Shown in pieces: positions 17,722-25,848 of a stretch of DNA of 64,000 nucleotides; positions within the stretch are counted from its first letter, which is position 1, and each line of letters begins with the position of its first letter. Made by a program: the position numbers and the translations under genes. Source of the DNA: Phyllobacteriaceae bacterium UBA1940 (GTDB lineage Bacteria > Pseudomonadota > Alphaproteobacteria > Rhizobiales > Rhizobiaceae); contig DDFA01000113.1 in assembly GCA_002336975.1 (NCBI GenBank), positions 35,792 through 99,791 of the forward strand, given 5' to 3'. The notes below the pieces were generated by a model, which worked only from the letters and a program-made list of their open reading frames with translations, had not been told where the DNA came from and ran no database searches.

Positions 17722-18213
17722 GTGGGTAGATCGATCGTTGCGCTATTTGTGCTGCTGCTTCCATTGCTGGAAATAGCAGGTTTCGTCATCGTTGGCAGCC
17801 AGATCGGCGCGCTGGCGACGGTGGCGCTGGTCGTCGCGTCCACTGTCTTGGGCGCCATGCTGCTGCGCCACCAGGGTTTTGGCGCGCTGCGCCGGGCCCA
17901 GGCGGCGGCGGCAATCGGCGGCGAGCCCGACCGCGAGATTGCCCACGGGGCAATGATCCTGATCGCCGGCGTGCTGCTGATCATTCCCGGCTTCATCACC
18001 GACGTTTTCGGCCTGTTGCTGTTCATTCCCGCAATTCGCGATGTCGCCTGGCGTTTCGTGCGGTCGCGCATGACCGTCGTGACAACGACGACAACGGGCG
18101 CGTCGTGGACGCGCGGACCGCAGCGCGACGGCAAGGTGATCGACCTCGACACCGGCGACTACCGGCATGTCGATCCCAACTCCCCCTGGCTGCGCAACGA
18201 TCCCGAAGGCTGA
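17722..18213 (+). CDS. fxsA: FxsA family membrane protein
   Basis: A 163-residue inner-membrane protein of the FxsA family: LLPLLEIAGFVIVGSQIGALATVALV in the first two helices, GAMLLRHQG, and LLIIPGFITDVFGLLLFIP in the third and fourth. In E. coli excess FxsA relieves F-plasmid exclusion of phage T7; its normal role is unknown. The start is GTG at 17722. A 10-codon reading frame (ATG 17697 to TAG 17729) with a better ribosome-binding sequence (AAGGAAAC) overlaps this start in another frame, so translational coupling is possible. Divergent from timA. Confidence 0.88.
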   Translation: MGRSIVALFVLLLPLLEIAGFVIVGSQIGALATVALVVASTVLGAMLLRHQGFGALRRAQAAAAIGGEPDREIAHGAMILIAGVLLIIPGFITDVFGLLLFIPAIRDVAWRFVRSRMTVVTTTTTGASWTRGPQRDGKVIDLDTGDYRHVDPNSPWLRNDPEG

Positions 18214-18325
18214 CTGGCGCGGCCGGTCGATCGGGCCAAACTTGATATGACCTGCCCGGCATGCTAGCCAAACCGCGATTTTTCACCCATGCGGGCCGGG
18301 TTTGGCCCGATCTCAAGGAACGACA

Positions 18326-18829
18326 ATGGCGGACAAGAAAGAAAAGGCCGGCGAAGCAGCTGCAGCGCAGGCCGGCAACGGAACCCAGCCCTCGCTCAAC
18401 ATCCTGGCGCAATACGTCAAGGATCTGTCGTTCGAGAGCCCCGGCGCGCCGAACTCGCTGCGCGCCCGCGAAAGCAGCCCCGGCATCAACATCAATGTCA
18501 ATGTCAATGCCAACCCGCTCTCGGACACCGAGTTCGACGTCAATCTGACGATTGCAGCCAAGGCCGGCGGCGACAAGGACGTGCTGTTCAACGTCGAACT
18601 GGTCTATGGCGGCGTATTCCGCCTGTCCGGCTTTCCGCAGGAACACACGCTGCCGCTGCTGTTCATCGAATGCCCGCGCCTGCTGTTCCCGTTCGCGCGT
18701 CAGATCATCGCGGAATGCACCCGCAATGGCGGCTTCCCGCCGCTGATGATCGATCCGATCGATTTCGCGCAGATGTTCCAGGCCCGCATGGCCGAGGAAC
18801 AGGCCCGCGCCAAGGTGAAAGCAAGCTGA
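18326..18829 (+). CDS. secB: Protein-export chaperone SecB
   Basis: SecB (167 residues) keeps preproteins unfolded and delivers them to SecA. Hallmarks are [19 protein letters not shown] near residues 23-41, [38 protein letters not shown], and [17 protein letters not shown] near the C-terminus. The ATG at 18326 is preceded by AAGGAA, giving [10 protein letters not shown]. The stop immediately abuts the convergent dnaQ stop, leaving no intergenic space. Confidence 0.97.
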   Translation: MADKKEKAGEAAAAQAGNGTQPSLNILAQYVKDLSFESPGAPNSLRARESSPGININVNVNANPLSDTEFDVNLTIAAKAGGDKDVLFNVELVYGGVFRLSGFPQEHTLPLLFIECPRLLFPFARQIIAECTRNGGFPPLMIDPIDFAQMFQARMAEEQARAKVKAS

Positions 18830-19552
18830 TTATTCCGAGTCAGGCTGGCCGAGACCGTATTCAGGCCTGAGCCACAGCGCCTTTTCTCCAAGTTTTTTGA
18901 CAAGGGCGGCGTGAGCCGCCCTTTCCACGTCTGTCAGGCGTGGCGGCAACGGTTCGGCCCGCGCCAGAATCACCACCTCCGCCTTCTCCTGCGCCGCGTT
19001 TCCGGCGCTGGCGCTGACCGTCTCGAGCCCGAACGCGGCCTGTTTTCCGCCAATCAGTTCGATGTAGACATCCGCCAGCAGCCCGGCGTCGAGCAATGCG
19101 CCGTGACGGGTGCGGTGGCTGTTGTCGACGCCGTAGCGCTTGCACAGCGCGTCAAGCGAATTCGGTCCCATCGGGTGCTTGCGCCGGGCCATGGCGAGCG
19201 TGTCGACCACCAGGGCGGGGTCGACGGCCGGCCGGCCGAGTCTTGCGAACTCCGCATTGATGAACCCCATGTCGAAGCCGGCATTGTGGGCGACCAGCGT
19301 CGCACCGTCGATGAAGGCGGCGAACTCGTCGAGAATGTCGGCGAAAACCGGCTTGCCGGCGAGGTCGGCCATCGAAATGCCATGAACCGCCTGGGCGTCG
19401 GGATGAATCTCGCGGCCATCGGGATTGATATAGACATGGAAGGTGCGACCGGTGGGAAAGCGATTGACCAGCTCGACGGCGCCGATTTCGATCACCCGCT
19501 CGACACGATTGTCCAGTCCGGTCGTTTCCGTATCGAAAATGATCTCGCGCAT
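18830..19552 (-). CDS. dnaQ: DNA polymerase III epsilon subunit (3'-5' exonuclease)
   Basis: DnaQ (240 residues) is the proofreading exonuclease of the replicative polymerase. The DEDDh motifs are all present: FDTETTGLD (ExoI, residues 5-13), VAHNAGFDMGFINAEF (ExoII), and NSHRTRHGALLDAGLLADVYIEL (ExoIII with catalytic His). The C-terminal part binds the polymerase alpha subunit in relatives. Start taken at 19552 (MREIIFDTE). It lies downstream of coaE on minus, the conserved origin-proximal order of alphaproteobacteria. Confidence 0.96.
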   Translation of the reverse strand: MREIIFDTETTGLDNRVERVIEIGAVELVNRFPTGRTFHVYINPDGREIHPDAQAVHGISMADLAGKPVFADILDEFAAFIDGATLVAHNAGFDMGFINAEFARLGRPAVDPALVVDTLAMARRKHPMGPNSLDALCKRYGVDNSHRTRHGALLDAGLLADVYIELIGGKQAAFGLETVSASAGNAAQEKAEVVILARAEPLPPRLTDVERAAHAALVKKLGEKALWLRPEYGLGQPDSE

Positions 19553-19608
19553 CGAATCACTCCAGGGCACAGGTCATGCTGGCGACGCCGGCCAGCGCGG
19601 GCAAGCGG

Positions 19609-20199
19609 CTAACCCCTCTTGCCTGTGAGTTCGGCGACAATGGCGCGCACTGCCTGTCTCGCCGCGTCCATGCCGGCGCCGGTGTCGACGACAAAATCGG
19701 CCATGCGGCGCTTGTCGGCATCCGGCGTCTGGCGCGCCAGGATCGCCTCGAACTTTTCGTTCGTCATGCCGGGCCTCGCCAGCACGCGTCGACGCTGGAT
19801 GTCGGCGGGCGCGGTGACGACCACGACCTTGTCGACGCGGGCGCGGCCGCCGGTTTCGAACAACAGCGGAATGTCCAGCACGACGACCGGCGCGCCGGCG
19901 TCGCGGTTGCGCTTGAGAAAGGCGTCCGCTTCAGCGCGGACCAGTGGATGGACGATCGCCTCCAGCCGCCTGATCGCCTCGGCGTCGCCAAGCACTTTCG
20001 CGGCAAGGATCGTCCGGTCGACGACACCGTCTTTGACCGTTCCAGGAAAGGCCGCCTCGATCTTTGGAGCCGCCGCGCCGGCGTAAAGCCGATGCACCGC
20101 AAGATCCGAATCGTGAACCGGCACGCCTTCCTCGGCAAACATCTTCGCCGTGGTGGATTTGCCCATGCCGATCGATCCGGTCAGTCCAAGCACGATCAT
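19609..20199 (-). CDS. coaE: Dephospho-CoA kinase
   Basis: CoaE (196 residues) phosphorylates dephospho-CoA, the last step in coenzyme A synthesis. The P-loop is [17 protein letters not shown] (residues 5-21), followed by [13 protein letters not shown] (Asp pair) and [13 protein letters not shown] with the LLFE motif. The ATG at 20199 overlaps the aroE stop as ATGA; the longer open frame upstream only parallels aroE. Coupled to aroE and upstream of dnaQ. Confidence 0.96.
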   Translation of the reverse strand: MIVLGLTGSIGMGKSTTAKMFAEEGVPVHDSDLAVHRLYAGAAAPKIEAAFPGTVKDGVVDRTILAAKVLGDAEAIRRLEAIVHPLVRAEADAFLKRNRDAGAPVVVLDIPLLFETGGRARVDKVVVVTAPADIQRRRVLARPGMTNEKFEAILARQTPDADKRRMADFVVDTGAGMDAARQAVRAIVAELTGKRG

Positions 20200-21038
20200 C
20201 GATGACGCTCCAGATCGGCGATCACCAGGTTGCGCAATTCCTCGGTCACCTGCGGCGTAACCCCGAACCAGCGGGCGAAACCTGGCGCCGCCTGATGCAG
20301 CAACATGCCGAGCCCGTCGACCGTCGCCAGCCCGCGCCCGGCGGCGGCCGCAAGCAGCGGCGTCACCAGCGGAACATAGACGATGTCGGTGACGACCGAA
20401 TCGTCCGGCAGGCGATCGACCTCGAGCGGCGCGCTGTCGCCGCCATCCATGCCCAGAGACGTCGTGTTGACGACGAGACCCGCGGTCGGCGTCAGCGTCG
20501 ACAGCTGGTCGAGGCCATGCGCGACCACCTTGCGGCCGAATCGGTCGGCGAGATCCTGACCGCGCGCGGCCGTTCGATTGACGATGTCGATGCGGTCGAA
20601 GCCGGCCTGCAGGATGGCGTGCACGACCGCCCGAGACGCGCCGCCGGCGCCGACGATCAGCGCCCGGCCGCGATCGCGCCATTGCGGCGCAAAGGCGTCT
20701 AGATTGGCGGCGAAGCCGAGCGCGTCGGTGTTGCCGCCGACAAGTCGGCCCTTGTCGAACCAGAGCGTGTTGACAGCGCCGACAGCCCCGGCCTCGCCGT
20801 CGCGCCGATCGACCGCGGCGAACGCCGCCTCCTTGTTTGGAATGGTGACATTGCCGCCGGCAAGTCCGTTCTCCGCAAGCGAGGAAACAAAGCCGGAAAA
20901 GTCAGCCGGGGCGACTTCGATCGGATCATAGGAGCCGTCGATGGCGTATTGGCTAAGCCAGTGACGATGGATCATCGGCGAGCGCGAATGCGCGATCGGC
21001 TGGCCGCAGACAAAGGCGCGCAGTCCCGGTTCAGCCAT
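20196..21038 (-). CDS. aroE: Shikimate dehydrogenase
   Basis: AroE (280 residues) reduces 3-dehydroshikimate with NADPH in the chorismate pathway. Substrate site: [14 protein letters not shown] near residues 16-29 and [11 protein letters not shown] with the catalytic Lys near residue 67; [11 protein letters not shown] carries the catalytic Asp. The nucleotide loop is [15 protein letters not shown] (about 124-138) with VNRTAARG, the NADP-specifying NRT. It overlaps maf by 8 bases and coaE by 4, a tightly packed operon near the origin. Confidence 0.96.
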   Translation of the reverse strand: MAEPGLRAFVCGQPIAHSRSPMIHRHWLSQYAIDGSYDPIEVAPADFSGFVSSLAENGLAGGNVTIPNKEAAFAAVDRRDGEAGAVGAVNTLWFDKGRLVGGNTDALGFAANLDAFAPQWRDRGRALIVGAGGASRAVVHAILQAGFDRIDIVNRTAARGQDLADRFGRKVVAHGLDQLSTLTPTAGLVVNTTSLGMDGGDSAPLEVDRLPDDSVVTDIVYVPLVTPLLAAAAGRGLATVDGLGMLLHQAAPGFARWFGVTPQVTEELRNLVIADLERHR

Positions 21039-21627
21039 CGATCGCCCCCACCCGGCGCAGTTCGGCCAGCAGCGGCAGCAAGGGCAATCCGACGATGGTG
21101 AAATGGTCGCCCTCGATGTCCGAGAACAGCTGCGCGCCCTCGCCCTCGATCTGATAGGCGCCGACGCTGCGCAAGGCCGGTTCGCCGACGCGCGACAGGT
21201 AATGCCCGATGAATTGCGGCGACAGCGGCCGCATGGTCATCCGCGCGATCGATACGTGCCGCCACACCGCCTCGCCCGACCTGGCCAGGACGACGGCCGA
21301 ATTGAGATGATGGGTCTTGGCCGACAGGCGGATAAGCTTGCGGCGGGCGTCTTCCAAGTCGGTCGATTTGTGCAGCACCTCGTCGCCCAGCGACAGCGTC
21401 TGGTCCGACCCGATCACCCAGGCGTTCGGATGTCGTTCGCTGACGTCGATCGCCTTGGCTTCGGCCAGCACCAGCGCCAGGTCGTCGGGGGCCAATTCGC
21501 CGCCGGTCGCCGCTTCGACGGCGCGCTCGTCGATGTCGGGCGCGACGCCCTGGGCGACGACGCCGGCGCGGGCCAGCATGTCGCGGCGGAACGGGCTGGT
21601 CGAGGCCAGGATGATATTGTCGCTCAT
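21031..21627 (-). CDS. maf: Maf-like nucleotide pyrophosphatase
   Basis: A 198-residue Maf/HAM1-fold protein, a family that hydrolyses non-canonical or regular nucleoside triphosphates and is thought to prevent misincorporation or delay septation. The start [28 protein letters not shown] near residues 65-76, and [22 protein letters not shown] are typical of the housekeeping Maf branch. The ATG at 21627 is chosen (MSDNIILAS). It lies between ppsR and aroE with overlaps at the aroE end. Confidence 0.92.
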   Translation of the reverse strand: MSDNIILASTSPFRRDMLARAGVVAQGVAPDIDERAVEAATGGELAPDDLALVLAEAKAIDVSERHPNAWVIGSDQTLSLGDEVLHKSTDLEDARRKLIRLSAKTHHLNSAVVLARSGEAVWRHVSIARMTMRPLSPQFIGHYLSRVGEPALRSVGAYQIEGEGAQLFSDIEGDHFTIVGLPLLPLLAELRRVGAIDG

Positions 21628-21637
21628 GACGCCGCCG

Positions 21638-22459
21638 TTATCGCGAACGGCCGCGCAGGGCAACGATTGCCGCCGCGGTTTCTTCGATCGAGCGGCGCGA
21701 CACGTCGATCATCGGCCAGTTGTGGCGCGAGCAGAGCTGGCGGGCGTAGGTCAGTTCTTCGGCGATGATGCTGCGGTCGACATAGGTCTCCGACTGGAAG
21801 CCTGTCGTTGCGCCGAGGATGCGGTTCTGCCGGACGTGCGAAATCCGTTCGGCGGTGGCGATCAGGCCGACGATCAGCGGTTTTCGGGCGTGGATCAGGC
21901 TATCGGGCAAGGGCACGCCGAGGACGATGGGAATATTGGCGGTCTTGATGCCGCGATTGGCGAGATAGATCGAGGTCGGCGTCTTCGACGTGCGCGAAAT
22001 GCCAATCAGCACGACATCGGCTTCCTCGATGTCGGCCGGCAACTGGCCGTCATCGTGCTCCATGGTGAAGTTGAGTGCGTCGATGCGGCGGAAATATTCG
22101 GCGTCGAGCACGTGCTGGGCGCCGACGCGTCTTCCGGCCGGCGCGCCGAGATAGGACTGGAACACGCTCAGGACCGGCTCCAGCACCGAGACGCATGGCA
22201 GACCCATGGCGGCGCAGCGGCTGTCGATGATGTGCGCCAGATCCTTGTCGACGACCGTATAGAGTACGATGCCTGGCTCGGCGTCGATTTCGTCCATTAC
22301 CTTTTGCAACTGCTTTTCGGTGCGGATCAGCGGATAGATGTGCTCGATGGCGCGCGCATCCTTGTATTGCGCCGACGCGGCGCGGCCGGCGGCCAGCAGC
22401 GTTTCGCCGGTGGCGTCGGAGATCAGATGCAGATGGAAAAAGCTTTGAGGTTTGTTCAC
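21638..22459 (-). CDS. ppsR: Pyruvate phosphate dikinase regulatory protein (DUF299 kinase/phosphorylase)
   Basis: A 273-residue DUF299 protein. Relatives reversibly phosphorylate and dephosphorylate PEP synthase or pyruvate phosphate dikinase in an ADP-dependent manner. Visible are [14 protein letters not shown] near the start and the P-loop-like [18 protein letters not shown] near residues 154-171. The start is the GTG at 22459 ([12 protein letters not shown]), giving the family's usual length; the longer frame into the origin region has no family match. It is the first gene on the left arm of the origin. Confidence 0.93.
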   Translation of the reverse strand: MNKPQSFFHLHLISDATGETLLAAGRAASAQYKDARAIEHIYPLIRTEKQLQKVMDEIDAEPGIVLYTVVDKDLAHIIDSRCAAMGLPCVSVLEPVLSVFQSYLGAPAGRRVGAQHVLDAEYFRRIDALNFTMEHDDGQLPADIEEADVVLIGISRTSKTPTSIYLANRGIKTANIPIVLGVPLPDSLIHARKPLIVGLIATAERISHVRQNRILGATTGFQSETYVDRSIIAEELTYARQLCSRHNWPMIDVSRRSIEETAAAIVALRGRSR

Positions 22460-22853
22460 AGGGATCGGCAGGCCTGTTGGCGGATGTGGAAAACCCGACC
22501 GGCAAACCGGAGCGGACGGGACGACTGTAGAGAATGGCCGTTTCATCCACAATTGAAACCCGATCGATCTGTCTGGCGAGCGGATTGTGGATTGCGGGAA
22601 GTTGCGACTCATCGCCGCCGCGATGCACAGGCCGGAATTCGGAGGCCGTGTTCCATCTCGATGAAATTTCAGGTTGAATTGTAACTGTGCCCGGAATTAT
22701 CCACACCAGCGTTGCGCTGGACATTCGAGGTCCGAAAGGCCTAGTGCTGGACAAGTTGGGGGCCGCGAGCGATCCCCACAACCAACAGAGTCATAGAATC
22801 AAAAGATTCAGAAAAATCTTGAATCTTTGTTTCAGGCAGGACGGGAAAAGCCG
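22452..22853. other. oriC: Probable chromosomal replication origin (oriC) between ppsR and hemE
   Basis: About 390 bases without a gene, flanked by divergent ppsR and hemE, which is where alphaproteobacterial origins are known. DnaA-box matches: TTATCCACA perfect at 22697-22705; one-mismatch copies at 22452-22460 (TTGTTCACA), 22485-22493 (minus, TTTTCCACA) and 22543-22551 (TCATCCACA); a weaker one at 22586-22594 (minus). Four GANTC sites at 22788, 22796, 22805 and 22821, plus one at 22606, suggest CcrM methylation control as in Caulobacter. An AT-rich stretch (22789-22836) with the palindrome AGATTCA/TGAATCT could be the unwinding region. Global gene strand switches here. CtrA boxes were not recognised. 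Confidence 0.82.
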
Positions 22854-23885
22854 GTGCCAGCATTGAAGCGCAAGGTCGTTCGGGTATTGAAGGGCGAGAC
22901 GGTTTTCCCGCCTCCGGTATGGCTGATGCGACAGGCTGGGCGCTACCTTCCCGAATACAGGGCGACGCGCGCCACGGCCGGCGGCTTCCTCGATCTCTGC
23001 TACAATCCTGATTTCGCCGTCGAGGTCACGCTGCAGCCGATCCGTCGCTTCGGCTTTGACGCATCAATCCTGTTTTCCGATATCCTTGTCGTTCCGCATG
23101 CGCTTGGCCGGGACCTTCGCTTTGAGGAAGGGCATGGTCCGGTGATGACGCCGATCGGCGTCAAGGAGATCGACCGTCTCGACGCCTCGATGTTTCACGT
23201 GAATCTGGCGCCGGTCTACGAAACGGTGCGCCGCTTGCGCGCTGAGCTGCCTGCTGAGACGACCTTGCTCGGCTTTTGCGGGGCGCCGTGGACCGTGGCG
23301 ACCTATATGGTCGCGGGCAAGGGCTCGCCCGACCAGGCCGCCACAAGGCTGTTCGCCTATCGCCACCCCGCCGCCTTCAAGGCTTTGCTGAACCGGCTGG
23401 CGGATGTCTCGGCCGAATATCTGGTAAGGCAGGTCAGGGCGGGCGCAGACGCGGTGCAGATTTTCGACAGTTGGTCGGGCGTGCTCGACGATGCGGGCTT
23501 CGAGGCTTTTTGCGTGGAACCGGTGGCGCGCATGGTGGCGGCGGTCAGGGCGGCAGCGCCAGGGGCTTTGATCATCGGTTTTCCGCGTGGTGCGGGAGTG
23601 CGCTACCAGACCTACAAGCAGAGGACCGGCGTCGATGCGGTGGGGCTCGACTGGACCGTTCCGATGGACCTCGCTCGGTCGGTGCAGGCGCAGTCGGCGG
23701 TGCAGGGCAATCTTGACCCGATGCGACTGGTCGCCGGCGGCAAGGCGCTTTCGGAAGGGGTTGGCCGCATCCTGGACGGTCTTGGCAAGGGACCGCTGGT
23801 GTTCAACCTCGGACACGGCATCACGCCTGAAACGCCTGTCGCCCATGTCGAGGCGATGCTGGCGCAGGTGAGGAACGCCGGCTGA
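22854..23885 (+). CDS. hemE: Uroporphyrinogen decarboxylase
   Basis: HemE (343 residues) decarboxylates uroporphyrinogen III to coproporphyrinogen III in haem synthesis. The substrate site [14 protein letters not shown] (about residues 24-37), [14 protein letters not shown] with the catalytic Asp, and [12 protein letters not shown] near the end are intact. The likely start is GTG at 22854 after GGGAAAAG; a TTG at 22827 is an alternative and would place the start inside the AT-rich origin segment. Its stop overlaps hemJ as TGATG. First gene of the right arm of the origin. Confidence 0.95.
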   Translation: MPALKRKVVRVLKGETVFPPPVWLMRQAGRYLPEYRATRATAGGFLDLCYNPDFAVEVTLQPIRRFGFDASILFSDILVVPHALGRDLRFEEGHGPVMTPIGVKEIDRLDASMFHVNLAPVYETVRRLRAELPAETTLLGFCGAPWTVATYMVAGKGSPDQAATRLFAYRHPAAFKALLNRLADVSAEYLVRQVRAGADAVQIFDSWSGVLDDAGFEAFCVEPVARMVAAVRAAAPGALIIGFPRGAGVRYQTYKQRTGVDAVGLDWTVPMDLARSVQAQSAVQGNLDPMRLVAGGKALSEGVGRILDGLGKGPLVFNLGHGITPETPVAHVEAMLAQVRNAG

Positions 23886-24415
23886 TGGCGGAGCGCGAGC
23901 AGAGAGGACGGCTTGCGGTGCGCCGCGCCGCGATTTCGGTTGCGGTGTTCGCCGCGCTGACGGCGCTGCTGTTGTGGCTGGCGCCAGACGGGCTGTATCT
24001 CTGGATGAAGGCTGGTCATGTCATCGCCGTCATCGCATGGATGGCCGGCATGCTCTATCTGCCGCGGCTGTTCGTCTATCATGCGGACGCGCAACCCGGC
24101 TCCGTTCAGTCGGAAACGTTCAAGGTGATGGAAAGGCGGCTGCTGCGCGCGATCATCAATCCGGCGATGGTCGCGGCCTGGGGTTTCGGCGTCTGGCTGG
24201 CGTGGAAGGGATTTGCGTTTCACGGCGGCTGGCTGCACACGAAGATCGCATTGGTGGTGCTGATGTCGGCCATGCACGGTTATCTGTCGATCGCGGTGCG
24301 CCGCTTCGCCGAGGATCGCAACGACAAGCCGGCGCGGCACTGGCGAATCGTCAACGAGGTTCCGACGGTGCTGATGATCGCGATTGTTGTTCTGGTGGTG
24401 GTCAAACCGTTCTAG
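23885..24415 (+). CDS. hemJ: Protoporphyrinogen IX oxidase HemJ
   Basis: HemJ (176 residues) is a membrane oxidase converting protoporphyrinogen IX to protoporphyrin IX in many bacteria lacking HemG or HemY. Four or five helices are visible, with the conserved LYLWMKAGHVIAVIAWMAGMLYLPRLFVYH segment (His and Tyr ligands) at residues 37-66, INPAMVAAWGFGVWLAW, and LHTKIALVVLMSAMHGYLS. It is coupled to hemE through TGATG, forming a haem operon at the origin. Confidence 0.93.
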   Translation: MAEREQRGRLAVRRAAISVAVFAALTALLLWLAPDGLYLWMKAGHVIAVIAWMAGMLYLPRLFVYHADAQPGSVQSETFKVMERRLLRAIINPAMVAAWGFGVWLAWKGFAFHGGWLHTKIALVVLMSAMHGYLSIAVRRFAEDRNDKPARHWRIVNEVPTVLMIAIVVLVVVKPF

Positions 24416-24576
24416 TGGCGCCTTCAGGCATTCGATGGCTGGGCGATCTTGCGCTTTCGGCCGTGCGCGCGTAAAAGGCGGTTCTTCCCTCCTCTTGCGC
24501 GCAATGCCTTGTCATCTGTCGCAGACCCGCCGGCTTTCGGCCTCCCCGCCTACAATCCTACCTTCAGAGTTCCGCC

Positions 24577-25842
24577 ATGCAGGAAATGAAACTCGCAGAG
24601 TTCAAGAATAAGAAGCCGCCAGAGCTGATCGCCTATGCCGAATCGCTCGAGGTCGAGAATGCCAGCGTGATGCGCAAGCAGGAACTGATGTTCGCTATCC
24701 TGAAGAAGCTGGCTGCGCAGGACATCGAGATCATCGGCGACGGCGTCGTCGAGGTGCTGCAGGACGGGTTCGGTTTCCTGCGTTCGGCCAACGCCAACTA
24801 TCTGCCGGGTCCCGATGACATCTACATTTCGCCGTCGCAGATCCGCCGCTTCTCGCTGAAGACGGGCGACACGGTGGAAGGGCCGATTCGCAGCCCCAAG
24901 GAAGGCGAACGCTATTTCGCGCTGTTGAAGGTCAACACGATCAATTTCGACGATCCGGAAAAGATCCGCCACAAGATCCATTTCGACAATCTGACGCCGC
25001 TCTATCCGACCGAACGTCTGAAGATGGAGCTTGAGAATCCGACGACCAAGGACATCTCGCCGCGCGTCATCGATCTGGTTGCGCCGATCGGCAAGGGACA
25101 GCGCGCGTTGATCAATGCACAGCCGCGGACCGGCAAGACGGTGCTGCTGCAAAACATCGCCCATTCGATCTCGGCCAATCACCCGGAATGCTACCTGATC
25201 GTTCTGCTGATTGACGAGCGGCCGGAAGAAGTGACCGACATGCAGCGCTCGGTGAAGGGCGAAGTCGTCTCCTCGACCTTCGACGAGCCGGCCGTGCGGC
25301 ACGTTCAGGTCGCCGAAATGGTGATCGAGAAGGCGAAGCGCCTGGTCGAACATGGCCGCGATGTCGTCATCCTGCTCGATTCGATCACCCGCCTGGGCCG
25401 GGCCTACAACACGGTGGTGCCGTCATCCGGCAAGGTTCTGACCGGCGGCGTCGACGCCAACGCGCTACAACGGCCGAAGCGTTTCTTCGGCGCGGCGCGC
25501 AATATCGAGGAAGGCGGGTCGTTGACTATTATCGCCACGGCGCTGATCGACACCGGCAGCCGTATGGACGAAGTGATCTTCGAAGAGTTCAAGGGCACCG
25601 GCAACTGCGAAATCCAGCTCGACCGCAAGGTGGCTGACAAGCGGATCTATCCGGCGATCGACATTCTCAAGTCCGGGACGCGCAAGGAAGACCTGCTGGT
25701 TCCACGCTCCGACCTGCAGAAGATTTTTGTACTGCGCCGCATTCTGGCGCCGATGGGAACGACCGACGCGATCGAGTTCCTGATCGACAAGCTGAAGCAG
25801 ACGAAGACCAATGCGGAATTCTTCGATTCGATGAACACCTGA
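24577..25842 (+). CDS. rho: Transcription termination factor Rho
   Basis: Rho (421 residues) is the hexameric RNA helicase that ends transcription. The N-terminal helix bundle and cold-shock-like RNA site ([17 protein letters not shown] near residues 54-70) precede the ATPase core: Walker [14 protein letters not shown] near residues 184-196, Walker [18 protein letters not shown], and the R-loop [10 protein letters not shown]. The start MQEMKLAEF is good. The 161-base leader after hemJ shows no convincing structure, although Rho genes are often autoregulated in such leaders. Confidence 0.97.
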   Translation: MQEMKLAEFKNKKPPELIAYAESLEVENASVMRKQELMFAILKKLAAQDIEIIGDGVVEVLQDGFGFLRSANANYLPGPDDIYISPSQIRRFSLKTGDTVEGPIRSPKEGERYFALLKVNTINFDDPEKIRHKIHFDNLTPLYPTERLKMELENPTTKDISPRVIDLVAPIGKGQRALINAQPRTGKTVLLQNIAHSISANHPECYLIVLLIDERPEEVTDMQRSVKGEVVSSTFDEPAVRHVQVAEMVIEKAKRLVEHGRDVVILLDSITRLGRAYNTVVPSSGKVLTGGVDANALQRPKRFFGAARNIEEGGSLTIIATALIDTGSRMDEVIFEEFKGTGNCEIQLDRKVADKRIYPAIDILKSGTRKEDLLVPRSDLQKIFVLRRILAPMGTTDAIEFLIDKLKQTKTNAEFFDSMNT

Positions 25843-25848
25843 TCGCCG

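Noticed and set aside
22772-22780. Extra DnaA box (ATCCCCACA)
   Set aside because: Three mismatches to TTATNCACA; too weak to count next to the better copies.
24416-24576. Riboswitch or attenuator ahead of rho
   Set aside because: No stable conserved fold or leader peptide could be made out by eye in the 161-base leader.
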